From assembly GCF_021764745.1 (NCBI RefSeq), contig NZ_JAETXX010000010.1:90822-154821 (forward strand): a DNA stretch of 64,000 bases. The letters are read 5' to 3'. The DNA comes from Joostella atrarenae (lineage in GTDB: Bacteria; Bacteroidota; Bacteroidia; Flavobacteriales; Flavobacteriaceae). Positions 8,569-16,689 of this stretch are shown here, in pieces; positions within the stretch are counted from its first letter, which is position 1, and each line of letters opens with the position of its first letter. The notes under the pieces were generated by a model, which was not told where the DNA came from, ran no database searches, and saw nothing but the letters and a program-made list of their open reading frames with translations. A program made the position numbers and the translations under genes.

Positions 8569-9390
8569 ATGAAGTTGTTTAAGAGGGCTTTTAATTTTTA
8601 TTTAGACGCTAGTATTCACGTTGCTTTTGCAGTTTATGCATTGGCAAGGGTTACAATGTTGAATTTTGATATAACATATGATGCAGTAATTGCTAATGCG
8701 CTCTTTTTTGGGACCATAGTAGAGTATAGTTTTATAAAGTATAGTCCGCTAGCAAAACACTATGTTTTTATCACTCAAAAATATATAAAGAGTATTCAGC
8801 TATTTAGTATGTTATGCTTCTTATTTGCAGCTTATTATATTTTTAAGTTGAATTTAAAAACGTTGGTTTCGGCGGCTGGACTTGTAATTTTGGCTTTTTT
8901 GTATGTAGTTCCTGCGCTATCTACAAAACGAAATTTTAGAAGCTTAAAAGGAGTGAAAATTTATATTGTTGGGATTACATGGTCTGTTTCTACAGTGATA
9001 TTGCCACTTTTAAATAACGATTTACCTATAACTACAACAGCTGTTTTAGAAATGATACAGCGTTTTGTATTTATTATAATATTGATGATTCCTTTTGAAA
9101 TTCGTGATTTAAAAACCGATGAATCTTGGTTACATACGCTTCCTCAAGTGTTAGGTGTGAGAGGGGTGAAAAGAGTAGGTGTTCTATTGGTAGGTGTTTT
9201 TTTAGTGCTTACATTCTTTAAAAGCGAATTGTATATTAATCATAAGGTGATGTATGTAGAAGTATTTGTAGGATTGATACTTTTGACGGCAATTTTATTT
9301 TCTAAAAAGAAGCAAGCAGTATATTTTTCAAGTTTTTTTGTGGAAAGTATTCCTGTAATCTGGTGGTTGCTTTTGTTATTATGTAGTTAA
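8569..9390 (+). CDS. UbiA-like polytopic membrane protein, function unknown
   Basis: 273-residue integral membrane protein with about eight hydrophobic segments. It resembles the UbiA prenyltransferase fold: the segment IPFEIRDLKTDESWLHTLPQVLGVRG matches the second UbiA signature (DxRDxxxD followed by TLP..LG). The first signature (NDxxDxxxD), normally between helices 2 and 3, is not recognisable, since that region reads FFGTIVEYSFIKYS. So either it is a diverged prenyltransferase or a non-catalytic relative. It lies divergent from gcvP and upstream of the convergent ECF sigma/anti-sigma-like pair, with no operon partner. The name is therefore a fold-level call only. Confidence 0.6.
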   Translation: MKLFKRAFNFYLDASIHVAFAVYALARVTMLNFDITYDAVIANALFFGTIVEYSFIKYSPLAKHYVFITQKYIKSIQLFSMLCFLFAAYYIFKLNLKTLVSAAGLVILAFLYVVPALSTKRNFRSLKGVKIYIVGITWSVSTVILPLLNNDLPITTTAVLEMIQRFVFIIILMIPFEIRDLKTDESWLHTLPQVLGVRGVKRVGVLLVGVFLVLTFFKSELYINHKVMYVEVFVGLILLTAILFSKKKQAVYFSSFFVESIPVIWWLLLLLCS

Positions 9391-9418
9391 TGCCTATTAA
9401 TTAGTAGCGTATAAATAA

Positions 9419-9685
9419 TTATTTGGATGCTTCAGATTGATCTGCATTCAATTTTTTTTTCAACTCCTGTTTCTTCTTAGGATCCATTGTTTTAATCTCT
9501 GCCTCTTTGCAAAGTTGTGTTAGGGTAGCGTTACGTTTGCTATATGATTTTGTAGCATTACACCATATTAGGCGGCAACTTAACTTAATCTTATCTAATA
9601 AAGTAGCCTCTCCATATTGCATTTTATCACAAATATGTTGAGCCTCTTCACAAGAGACAAAAAAGAAATTCTTCTTATTATTCAT
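9419..9685 (-). CDS. Small Cys-rich protein, possible anti-sigma factor-like partner
   Basis: 88-residue soluble protein whose ATG overlaps the sigma-factor stop (ATGA), so the two are translationally coupled. The N-terminal half reads CEEAQHICDK...EAT...DKIKL..RLIWCNATKSY, which resembles the zinc-binding anti-sigma layout (C-E-E-A ... GE-like turn ... helix ... C), although the Hx3Cx2C cluster is incomplete (C12, C18, C37, C42, C59 are available). The C-terminus is lysine-rich and charged. There is no transmembrane segment, so it would be a cytoplasmic regulator. Similar small genes downstream of ECF sigma genes are recalled from other flavobacteria. The anti-sigma role is inference from overlap and motif layout. 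Confidence 0.7.
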   Translation of the reverse strand: MNNKKNFFFVSCEEAQHICDKMQYGEATLLDKIKLSCRLIWCNATKSYSKRNATLTQLCKEAEIKTMDPKKKQELKKKLNADQSEASK

Positions 9686-10242
9686 TTTTTAAACCAATTA
9701 TTTTCTAGGCAATCCATTAATGCAGTTCGAGCTCTATGGACTATAACCCATAGATTAGACGCAGAGATATTTAATTCTTTACAAATATCTTCAGTGTCCA
9801 TTCCTTGAATTGTTTTTTTTATAAAAACATCTGCTTGTTTTTTAGGAAGTTTCATTAAGCATTCTTGAATAGCCATTCCTAACTCTTCATTCTGCAAAGC
9901 GTCTTCAGCATTGATATCAAAGGGATCTGCTACATTATCTTCTAGCCAATCTCCTTCTTGTTCTTCTCGATTAGAAAATCCCATTCTAACTTCAGCTTTA
10001 CCTTTATTAGAATTTATTTTTCGATAATGATCAATGATTTTTCTTTTCAGAATAGAAATTAGCCATGTACGCTCAGCTGCCTCTCCTTTAAAGTTTTTAG
10101 CAGATTTAAGTCCTGCTAAAAAAGTTTCCTGCACCAAATCTTCAGCTACGATAGCATCGTTAACTCGAGTAATGGTGTAGTTAAAAAGGTAATCGGCGTA
10201 CTGATCTACCCACTTTGAAGGATCTAATTTGTTTTTAGGCAC
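9682..10242 (-). CDS. RNA polymerase sigma factor, ECF (sigma-70 family)
   Basis: 186-residue ECF sigma factor. Region 2: DYLFNYTITRVNDAIVAEDLVQETFL...ERTWLISILKRKIIDHYRK (core binding and -10 recognition). Region 4: LMKLPKKQADVFIKK...DTEDICKELNISASNLWVIVHRARTAL (helix-turn-helix, -35 recognition). A charged linker of about 40 residues joins them. Translation starts at a GTG; the in-frame upstream sequence meets a stop after four codons with no ATG. A TACTTTTG box (minus strand, 10268-10261) lies just upstream. It is co-translated with the small Cys-rich gene through an ATGA overlap. The regulon is not evident from the window. Confidence 0.92.
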   Translation of the reverse strand: MPKNKLDPSKWVDQYADYLFNYTITRVNDAIVAEDLVQETFLAGLKSAKNFKGEAAERTWLISILKRKIIDHYRKINSNKGKAEVRMGFSNREEQEGDWLEDNVADPFDINAEDALQNEELGMAIQECLMKLPKKQADVFIKKTIQGMDTEDICKELNISASNLWVIVHRARTALMDCLENNWFKK

Positions 10243-10260
10243 TCTAAAATTAATTTATAT

Positions 10261-10268
10261 CAAAAGTA
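10261..10268 (-). promoter_or_regulatory. -7 promoter element of ECF sigma gene
   Basis: TACTTTTG (minus strand), fits TAnnTTTG, about 19 nt upstream of the GTG start. Confidence 0.45.
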
Positions 10269-10344
10269 TGATAAAAAGTTTAATAATAGCTTTTGTCATT
10301 TTACAATTTCAGAAGAAATTCTACATAATCTATTATTCTGTAAT

Positions 10345-10352
10345 TATATTTG
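10345..10352 (+). promoter_or_regulatory. -7 promoter element of rhodanese gene
   Basis: TATATTTG fits TAnnTTTG and lies 48 nt before the ATG. Confidence 0.4.
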
Positions 10353-10400
10353 CTTATAATTATTACAAATTAGTTCTAAATACTTACAAATACATTATTG

Positions 10401-10769
10401 ATGAAAAAATATATAATACTACTTTTTCTAGTGACCGCTCAATTAGCATTTTCTCAAGTTAAGGAAATGGATATTACTACTTTTAACACGGAATCTTCAG
10501 ATGAATTGGTTTTGATTGATGTAAGAACTCCATATGAATTTAAAGCTGGGCATTTAAAAGAAGCCAAGAATATAAATGTAAAAGATGATGCTTTTATTGC
10601 TGAAGTAAAAAAAGTAGATAAATCTAAGAGTGTGTATTTGTATTGTAAGGCAGGAGGAAGAAGTGCAGCCGCAGCTAAAATTTTAGACTCATTAGGATAT
10701 AAAAATATAGTAAATCTAGATGGAGGCTTTGATGCTTGGAAAAAAGCAGGAAAGCCTTTTGAGGAATAA
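10401..10769 (+). CDS. Secreted single-domain rhodanese
   Basis: 122-residue periplasmic rhodanese-like protein. Signal peptide MKKYIILLFLVTAQLAFSQ, then one rhodanese domain: VLIDVRTPYEFKAGHLKEAKNINV, the active-site loop YLYCKAGGRSAAAA with the catalytic Cys, and VNLDGGFDAWKKAGKP. The loop CxxGxRS suits sulfur transfer or sulfane-sulfur binding. The start is taken at the ATG at 10401, not the TTG immediately before it. The gene stands alone with its own -7 box and ends at a shared bidirectional terminator with lysS. The sulfur acceptor is unknown. Confidence 0.9.
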   Translation: MKKYIILLFLVTAQLAFSQVKEMDITTFNTESSDELVLIDVRTPYEFKAGHLKEAKNINVKDDAFIAEVKKVDKSKSVYLYCKAGGRSAAAAKILDSLGYKNIVNLDGGFDAWKKAGKPFEE

Positions 10770-10789
10770 GAGTTCTTTTATTCAAATAA

Positions 10790-10829
10790 AAAAAGAGGAG
10801 TTATTGCTTAAACAGTAACTCCTCTTTTT
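10790..10829. terminator. Bidirectional terminator between rhodanese gene and lysS
   Basis: Perfect 14-bp stem AAAAAGAGGAGTTA / TAACTCCTCTTTTT with a 12-nt loop, lying between convergent genes. Confidence 0.9.
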
Positions 10830-10865
10830 ATTTTATAGAACGCTCTTGAGAGCTAAATATAAATA

Positions 10866-12557
10866 TTACAATACTTCACAAAATAACCCGTCATCAGTTT
10901 TTGAAACTTTTACAACTTTGTGTTTTGTAAGTCCTTTTATGGTTTTATCCCATTTCTTATTACTTAATCCAGATTGCTCTTTAAGGTCATTCAATGCCAT
11001 TTTAGTTTCTTTTTTTAGTAATTCAAAAACTAATTTTTCATCATCACTTAAAGCTACTTCCGCTTTTTTCTCTGGACGCATCTGTGGGAAGAATAACACC
11101 TCTTGGATAGAAGCATTATTTGTAAGTAGCATCACCAAACGGTCTATTCCAATTCCGATTCCAGAAGTAGGAGGCATACCGTATTCTAAAGCTCTTAAGA
11201 AATCTTGATCGATAAACATCGCTTCATCGTCTCCTTTTTCAGAAAGTTTAAGTTGCTCTTCAAAACGTTCTCTTTGGTCTATCGGATCATTAAGCTCAGA
11301 ATATGCATTTGCCAATTCTTTTCCGTTTACCATCAACTCAAAACGCTCTGTTAACGCAGGATTTGTTCTGTGTTCTTTGGTAAGCGGACTCATTTCTTTA
11401 GGGTAATCGGTGATAAAAGTTGGTTGGATGTAGTTGTGTTCACATTTTTCTCCAAAAATCTCATCAATCAATTTCCCAACTCCCATTGTTTCATCTACAG
11501 GAATATCAAGTTTTGTACAAACTTCACGGAGTTCCTCTTCATTCATTCCAGCAACATCAAAACCAGTATGATCTTTAATAGCTTGTAAAATTGGTACACG
11601 AGGATAAGGCGCTTTAAAGCTAATTTCGTTTTTACCAACTTTAGCAACTGCAGTACCATTGGCATCTGTAGCAACTTTTTCTAGGAGCTCCTCAGTCATA
11701 TTCATCATCCAATTGTAATCTTTGTATGAAACATAAAGTTCCATTACAGTAAACTCTGGATTGTGAGTTTTGTCCATCCCTTCATTACGGAAATCTTTAG
11801 CAAACTCGTAAACACCATCAAAACCACCAACTATAAGTCTTTTTAAGTACAACTCATTGGCAACACGTAAATACAATGGAATGTTTAATGCATTGTGATG
11901 CGTAACAAATGGACGTGCAGTGGCACCTCCAGGAATAGATTGTAATATAGGTGTTTCTACCTCTATATAGTCTCGCGAATTAAAAAACTCACGCATACTT
12001 GTAGTTATTTTTGTACGCTTAAGAAAAGTTTCCTTAACGTGTGGATTTACAATAAGATCCACATAGCGCTGACGATAACGTAGCTCAGGGTCATTAAATT
12101 CATCAAATACTTTCCCTTCACTATCTACTTTTGGTAACGGTAATGGGCGTAAAGATTTATTTAATACAGTAAAGTTTTTAACTGAAACAGTTTTTTCTCC
12201 AACCTTTGTTGTAAAAAGTGTTCCTTCAATACCGATAATATCTCCTATATCGAGAAGTTTTTTATAAACTTCGTTATAGGCTGTTTTGTCTTCACCTGGA
12301 CAAATTTCGTCTCTATTAAAATACAACTGAATACGACCTTCAGAATCTTGTAATTCAGCAAAAGAAGCTTTTCCTTGGATACGTCTACTCATTAAGCGTC
12401 CTGCAAGTACCACTTTCTTATCTTCTTCAAAGTTCTGTTTGACCTTTTTAGAGGTATGATCTACCGGATATAAATCGGCAGGATAAGGATTAATGCCTAA
12501 TTCGCGTAGCTTTCCAAGCTTTTCTCTTCGGATAATTTCCTGTTCTGAAAGTTGCAT
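10866..12557 (-). CDS. lysS: Lysyl-tRNA synthetase, class II
   Basis: 563-residue class-II LysRS charging tRNA-Lys. N-terminal OB-fold anticodon-binding domain (KVVLAGRLMSRRIQGKASFAELQD). Motif 2: FRNEGMDKTHNPEFTVMELY. Motif 3: GIGIGIDRLVMLLT. After motif 3 there is a C-terminal tail of about 65 residues (KKAEVALSDDEKLVFELLKKE...VVKVSKTDDGLFCEVL) that looks like a small winged-helix-type module, so the protein is longer than E. coli LysS (505). Such an extension is recalled from other flavobacterial LysRS proteins. It has a good promoter: TTG (12613-12611), 20-nt spacer, TATCTTTG (12590-12583) on the minus strand. Confidence 0.97.
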   Translation of the reverse strand: MQLSEQEIIRREKLGKLRELGINPYPADLYPVDHTSKKVKQNFEEDKKVVLAGRLMSRRIQGKASFAELQDSEGRIQLYFNRDEICPGEDKTAYNEVYKKLLDIGDIIGIEGTLFTTKVGEKTVSVKNFTVLNKSLRPLPLPKVDSEGKVFDEFNDPELRYRQRYVDLIVNPHVKETFLKRTKITTSMREFFNSRDYIEVETPILQSIPGGATARPFVTHHNALNIPLYLRVANELYLKRLIVGGFDGVYEFAKDFRNEGMDKTHNPEFTVMELYVSYKDYNWMMNMTEELLEKVATDANGTAVAKVGKNEISFKAPYPRVPILQAIKDHTGFDVAGMNEEELREVCTKLDIPVDETMGVGKLIDEIFGEKCEHNYIQPTFITDYPKEMSPLTKEHRTNPALTERFELMVNGKELANAYSELNDPIDQRERFEEQLKLSEKGDDEAMFIDQDFLRALEYGMPPTSGIGIGIDRLVMLLTNNASIQEVLFFPQMRPEKKAEVALSDDEKLVFELLKKETKMALNDLKEQSGLSNKKWDKTIKGLTKHKVVKVSKTDDGLFCEVL

Positions 12558-12582
12558 AATTTATTTTGTCATTTTAAGCCTG

Positions 12583-12613
12583 CAAAGATAGGGAGTATTT
12601 AACAATCTATCAA
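12583..12613 (-). promoter_or_regulatory. Promoter of lysS
   Basis: Minus strand TTG (12613-12611), 20-nt spacer, TATCTTTG (12590-12583): a full match to the Bacteroidetes -33/-7 pattern. Confidence 0.75.
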
Positions 12614-12755
12614 TCTATTTAATAACAGTTGATGGATTTATCTGTAATTAATCATTTAATAGCGATTCATGTGTTCTAGTTCTTATGATAAATTAAATTT
12701 TTTTAACTTATATTAGTGTAGTAATTGGTTTTTCCCTCAAGCCATATTTTTAAAT

Positions 12756-13739
12756 ATGATAATGAGAAAAACAATTTTTATAACGTTTCTGTTTTTTAAC
12801 GCTATGCTTTATGCGCAGCAAACAGCTTCTTCAATACAATCGGGCTCTTATATTCCCGGCATTATGGGAGTTAGAGATTACACCGCACCAGAATTTTCAG
12901 GAATTTTAATATTTGATAGTAATGTTTTTTTAACCTCTAATAAATTTTTAGATGCTAAAGGAAATGAAGTTAGTCAGGTTAATATTCCTGGCGTAGGAGA
13001 GATTCCTTTAAATGTTGATATTTCAGGCTACTTAAACAGTTTGATGATTAATTATGCGTCTCCAGAGTTATCTTTTCTAGGAGGAATGCAATATCTCTTT
13101 ATGATAGCTCCAGTCTACAGTTCTGTAAATGTTAGATTGTTTACTGGACAGTTAAATAACAATGAATATAAGGTTGATGGTGGTGCTAGCGGAATGGGGG
13201 ATGTAACTGTTTCTCCGTTATTGCTGTCTAAAGCTTTTAAGAATTTTGATCTTACTACAGGTTATTTATTTACAGCGCCTACCGGAAGATTTAAAACAGG
13301 AGCTGAAGATAATGTAGGAGTTGGGTATTGGTCGCATATGTTTCAGTTTGCTGGATATTATTATTTGAATGAAAAGCAGACCGCTTTTTTTGCGATGCCA
13401 ACATATGAATTTCATAGTGATATAAAAGATACAGATGTGAGGCCAGGAAGTAGACTTATATTAGAGTATGGAGTTAGTCATTTTTTAAATGAACGCTTAG
13501 AGTTAGTAGTGCAAGGCGGACATGCTTGGCAAGTATCTAGAGATACAGGAATGGATGTTACTTGGGATAATTCAGTAAAAGATAGGCTAAGCACTTTTGG
13601 TGTAGGGGCTGGATATTGGTTTGCAAAAAACGAGTTTTATGCAAATTTTAAATGGTCTACTTCCTATGCAAACAGAGAACACTTTGGTGTGAATGTTTTG
13701 CAATTAGAATTCTTATATATACCTAAAGTTTTTAATTAA
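12756..13739 (+). CDS. Outer-membrane beta-barrel protein, phenol-MetA-type transporter family
   Basis: 327-residue protein with a signal peptide (MRKTIFITFLFFNAMLYAQ; a second ATG at 12762 could be the true start). The rest alternates hydrophobic and polar residues with aromatic ends, as in outer-membrane barrels, with repeated patterns such as GMGDVTVSPLLLSKAFKNF, TGYLFTAPTGRFKTG and FGVGAGYWFAKNEFYANFKW. The segment around DVTVSP...F..P.G is characteristic of the family annotated as the MetA-pathway-of-phenol-degradation transporter. The substrate is unknown. It is monocistronic. Confidence 0.7.
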   Translation: MIMRKTIFITFLFFNAMLYAQQTASSIQSGSYIPGIMGVRDYTAPEFSGILIFDSNVFLTSNKFLDAKGNEVSQVNIPGVGEIPLNVDISGYLNSLMINYASPELSFLGGMQYLFMIAPVYSSVNVRLFTGQLNNNEYKVDGGASGMGDVTVSPLLLSKAFKNFDLTTGYLFTAPTGRFKTGAEDNVGVGYWSHMFQFAGYYYLNEKQTAFFAMPTYEFHSDIKDTDVRPGSRLILEYGVSHFLNERLELVVQGGHAWQVSRDTGMDVTWDNSVKDRLSTFGVGAGYWFAKNEFYANFKWSTSYANREHFGVNVLQLEFLYIPKVFN

Positions 13740-13831
13740 TGCTGCATTTGTTTTATAGGGTATTGTTTTTTTGCAATTTTTATTAATAATTGATTAACAA
13801 TATTTTATGGTTTCTGTTGAGATTGTTTTCG

Positions 13832-13839
13832 TAATTTTG
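13832..13839 (+). promoter_or_regulatory. -7 promoter element of HdeD-like gene
   Basis: TAATTTTG fits TAnnTTTG. It implies an mRNA leader of about 135 nt before the ATG at 13981, in which no recognised RNA motif was seen. Confidence 0.4.
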
Positions 13840-13980
13840 TACAGAACGTTAGTTATGGTTAATTGTGAAAACTTAACTTTTAAATGTACTGAACATGCAG
13901 AGTAAATGTATGTGTTAATAATAGGTGCATTTTAAAAGATAAATATGTAAAATAAGTTTAACACATAAATAAACAAAGTC

Positions 13981-14619
13981 ATGACTAGACATTTTTTTAA
14001 AACCATTAACAACACGATAAAACACTGGTATATTCCACTTATTATCGGCATTATCTTCATTATTGTAGCTATTTACACTTTCCTATCTCCGCTTTCTTCA
14101 TACGTAGCGCTATCTGTAGTTTTTAGTTTAGCTTTTTTGTTTTCAGGAATAAGTAATGTTATACTTTCGATTGCTAATAGAAAGGAAATAGATAATTGGG
14201 GTTGGTTGCTTTTCTTTGGTATTGTATCCTTAATATTTGGTATTTTATTATTAGCTAATCCACAGCTTTCAATGGCAACTTTGCCTTTTTATGTTGGTTT
14301 TTGGGTTATGTTTCAATCTATTGGAGCAATCGGACATGCTATGGATTTAAAAAATTATGGTGTTTTAGATTGGGGTAACCTTATGTTGGTAGGTGTTTTA
14401 GGGTTATTATTTTCATTTATATTATTATGGAACCCTTTATTTGCAGGTTTAAATGTTGTTATCTGGACAGGAATAGCATTCTTAACTTTAGGAATTTATA
14501 GTATTTACTTCTCTTTCAAACTGAAAAAAGTTAAAGACTTTCCTAATAAAATACCACAAGATTTAAAAGATAAATTCCAAGAAGTCAAAACTTCTATTCA
14601 GAAAGAAATGAATAAATAA
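13981..14619 (+). CDS. HdeD/DUF308 family membrane protein
   Basis: 212-residue inner-membrane protein with six hydrophobic helices in three pairs (residues about 15-40, 42-62, 75-92, 98-118, 128-150, 156-175) and a charged C-terminal tail. The repeated pattern FGIVSLIFGILLLANP / VGVLGLLFSFILLWNP is the DUF308 repeat of HdeD-like proteins, linked in E. coli to acid resistance, though the function in Bacteroidetes is unproven. Single gene with a strong downstream terminator. Confidence 0.85.
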   Translation: MTRHFFKTINNTIKHWYIPLIIGIIFIIVAIYTFLSPLSSYVALSVVFSLAFLFSGISNVILSIANRKEIDNWGWLLFFGIVSLIFGILLLANPQLSMATLPFYVGFWVMFQSIGAIGHAMDLKNYGVLDWGNLMLVGVLGLLFSFILLWNPLFAGLNVVIWTGIAFLTLGIYSIYFSFKLKKVKDFPNKIPQDLKDKFQEVKTSIQKEMNK

Positions 14620-14636
14620 GTTTATTGAAAAAACAT

Positions 14637-14678
14637 AAAACGGCTTAATCAATTAAAGATGATAAAGCCGTTTTTTTT
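14637..14678 (+). terminator. Terminator of HdeD-like gene
   Basis: 10-bp stem AAAACGGCTT / AAGCCGTTTT with an 18-nt loop and a T8 tract. Confidence 0.85.
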
Positions 14679-14782
14679 ATATTCTATATTTTGATAATAG
14701 GGGTCCTTAAAAATTAAATAAATCAAAAATGGTTGTAACAAAACCCAGATTTACTCGTCATATAAGAAAAGATATTTAGTAG

Positions 14783-14816
14783 TTGCTTATTAGTTAAGGT
14801 TAACTTTTTATCTTTG
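14783..14816 (+). promoter_or_regulatory. Promoter of YqaE/Pmp3 peptide gene
   Basis: TTG (14783-14785), 23-nt spacer, TATCTTTG (14809-14816). The transcript would have a leader of about 65 nt. Confidence 0.55.
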
Positions 14817-14884
14817 TTTTTTATGTTCAGAAATCATCAATCTGAATTTTATAGAATTAAACATCAATCAAAAAAAATCAAAAA

Positions 14885-15043
14885 ATGAGTATTTGGAGAG
14901 TATTACTTTCAATCTTTTTCCCGCCTTTAGCTGTATTAGACAAAGGGTGCGGATCTATTATAATTGTCTTCTTATTAACTCTCTGCGGATGGATTCCGGG
15001 AGTGATAGCAGCTTTAGTTATTTTAAATAATCCTAATAGATAA
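14885..15043 (+). CDS. YqaE/Pmp3 family membrane peptide
   Basis: 52-residue peptide with two transmembrane helices, matching the YqaE/Pmp3 (UPF0057) family: MSIWRVLLSIFFPPLAV, then DKGCG, then a second helix with TLCGWIPGVIAALVI and the end NNPNR. Family members are 50-60 residues long and in yeast and plants affect membrane potential and salt tolerance; the bacterial role is unclear. It has its own promoter (TTG-N23-TATCTTTG). It lies between an HdeD-like stress protein and a lipoprotein, which fits an envelope-stress theme but proves nothing. Confidence 0.9.
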   Translation: MSIWRVLLSIFFPPLAVLDKGCGSIIIVFLLTLCGWIPGVIAALVILNNPNR

Positions 15044-15129
15044 TATTTAGGTAAAGCGAATAAAAAAATAGCACAATTACTAAATTGTAAAATAGTACCT
15101 TTATCAACAAGGTTTTTTAAAATATGTAA

Positions 15130-15897
15130 ATGTTTAAGTTACTATGCTTTGTTGCGCTTTTGTGCGTTTTTTTATTATCTAGTTGTGTTTTTACTGAAGA
15201 AATTTATTTCAAAGGAGAGGAGCACGGGAAGGTTAATTTAGAATTCGATGGTAAAAAATTCATGGAATATGCTATTTCTGGAAGTCAGCAATTAGATACT
15301 ACTCCTAGGGTATTGGATACAACTATTTTGGTAAAGGATTATTTAAGAATTCAAAAAGATAGTATAGAGCAATTTTTACCAAAAAATTTACAAAAAAAAA
15401 TGGAGTCGGTTGCTGGGATAAAAATTCATAACTATACTAATCTTAAGGATTCAGAGCTAAAAGTAAATTTGTATCAAGATTTTTATTCAATAAAGAATTT
15501 AGGAGACGTTTTTGGTAACATCTATACTCTTATGGTAGCAGGATATTTAGCTTCTTATAGAGATAATGCTGTATTAATACCTACCCTTACAAATAAATCT
15601 TTATCTCATGTTATCTATTCTTATAAAGAAAATGTATTTACTAGAAAAACAGTGGTTTTGGATGAAGAAAAATATGTTTCAATAAGAAATGATTTAAGGG
15701 AGATATACAAAGGAAGGGCGGATCTTAGGGAATCTTCCTACGTGTTAAAGTATCATTTTTCGAAGAAAATAGAATCTGTCTCATTTTATAACCCTACATA
15801 TAGTGATGATAAAAAAACTGTTACAATTGTTGTAGATTTGTATGATTATGCAACAGATCCCTATCTGTTAAATTTAGAAATTGTTTTAGAAAAATAA
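15130..15897 (+). CDS. Hypothetical lipoprotein
   Basis: 255-residue protein not assigned to a family. It has a lipoprotein signal (MFKLLCFVALLCVFLLSSC, lipobox LSSC with Cys19), so it should be anchored to a membrane facing the periplasm or surface. The mature part is mixed alpha/beta with no catalytic motif. Its stop is three bases before the TTG start of lipB, so the two may be co-transcribed; a functional link is not implied. Expressed in flavobacteria as one of many species-variable lipoproteins (inference). Confidence 0.75.
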   Translation: MFKLLCFVALLCVFLLSSCVFTEEIYFKGEEHGKVNLEFDGKKFMEYAISGSQQLDTTPRVLDTTILVKDYLRIQKDSIEQFLPKNLQKKMESVAGIKIHNYTNLKDSELKVNLYQDFYSIKNLGDVFGNIYTLMVAGYLASYRDNAVLIPTLTNKSLSHVIYSYKENVFTRKTVVLDEEKYVSIRNDLREIYKGRADLRESSYVLKYHFSKKIESVSFYNPTYSDDKKTVTIVVDLYDYATDPYLLNLEIVLEK

Positions 15898-15900
15898 GGT

Positions 15901-16608
15901 TTGAATAAGAAAGTAGTATTGCAGGATTTAGGTCTCAAAGACTATAAGGAAACTTGGGATTATCAAGAATCGATTTTTAAGGAGATATTAGATATTAAAA
16001 TTAGAAATCGCCGCGAAGAATTAAACTTACAGACTCCAAACTATTTTTTGTTTGTAGAGCATCCGCATGTATATACATTAGGGAAAAGTGGAGATCTTTC
16101 TAATTTACTTCTTAATGAAAGTCAGTTGAAAGAAAAAGGAGCCACGTTCTATAAGATAAATAGAGGAGGAGATATTACCTACCATGGGCCAGGGCAGATT
16201 GTAGGATATCCTATTTTAGATTTGGATAATTTTTTTACTGATATTCATAAGTACTTACGTTTCTTAGAGGAAGTTATCATTCTTACTTTGGATGAATATG
16301 GAGTCGTTGCAACACGAAGTGAAGGAGAAACAGGAGTGTGGATTGATGTAGGGACTCCGTTTGCAAGAAAAATTTGCGCCATGGGAGTTCGTGCTTCTCG
16401 TTGGGTTACTATGCATGGATTTGCGTTGAATGTAAATGCAAATTTGGGTTATTTCGATAATATTATTCCATGTGGGATTCGTGGAAAGGGAGTAACTTCT
16501 CTCAATGTAGAATTAGGAAAAACCACTGTTAATGAAGCTGAGGTGAAATTAAAAATTCAGAAACATTTTCAGGAGCTTTTTGAAGCTACTTTTATAGATA
16601 AATTATAA
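15901..16608 (+). CDS. lipB: Lipoyl(octanoyl) transferase
   Basis: 235-residue LipB, moving octanoyl from ACP to the lipoyl-domain lysine of H-protein and 2-oxoacid dehydrogenase E2 subunits. Motifs: NRGGDITYHGPGQIVGYPI (lipoyl synthesis signature), the lysine in ARKICAMGVRASRWVTMHGFALN and the catalytic Cys in IPCGIRGKGVTSL. The start is a TTG at 15901. The next in-frame ATG would remove most of the domain, and the N-terminus MNKKVVLQDLGLKDYKETW is typical, so TTG is accepted. Targets with genes in this window include the glycine cleavage and pyruvate dehydrogenase systems (gcvP, pdhB). Confidence 0.95.
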   Translation: MNKKVVLQDLGLKDYKETWDYQESIFKEILDIKIRNRREELNLQTPNYFLFVEHPHVYTLGKSGDLSNLLLNESQLKEKGATFYKINRGGDITYHGPGQIVGYPILDLDNFFTDIHKYLRFLEEVIILTLDEYGVVATRSEGETGVWIDVGTPFARKICAMGVRASRWVTMHGFALNVNANLGYFDNIIPCGIRGKGVTSLNVELGKTTVNEAEVKLKIQKHFQELFEATFIDKL

Positions 16609-16623
16609 GTTGAAAACTTACAT

Positions 16624-16668
16624 AAAAAAGGAAGGATTGGCTCAATAAGCTAATCCTTCCTTTTTTTA
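16624..16668. terminator. Bidirectional terminator after lipB
   Basis: Stem of about 18 bp built on AAAAAAGGAAGGATT / AATCCTTCCTTTTTTT, with one G-T pair and a short loop, between convergent genes. Confidence 0.9.
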
Positions 16669-16689
16669 ATCAATTTTAGATTTTAATAT

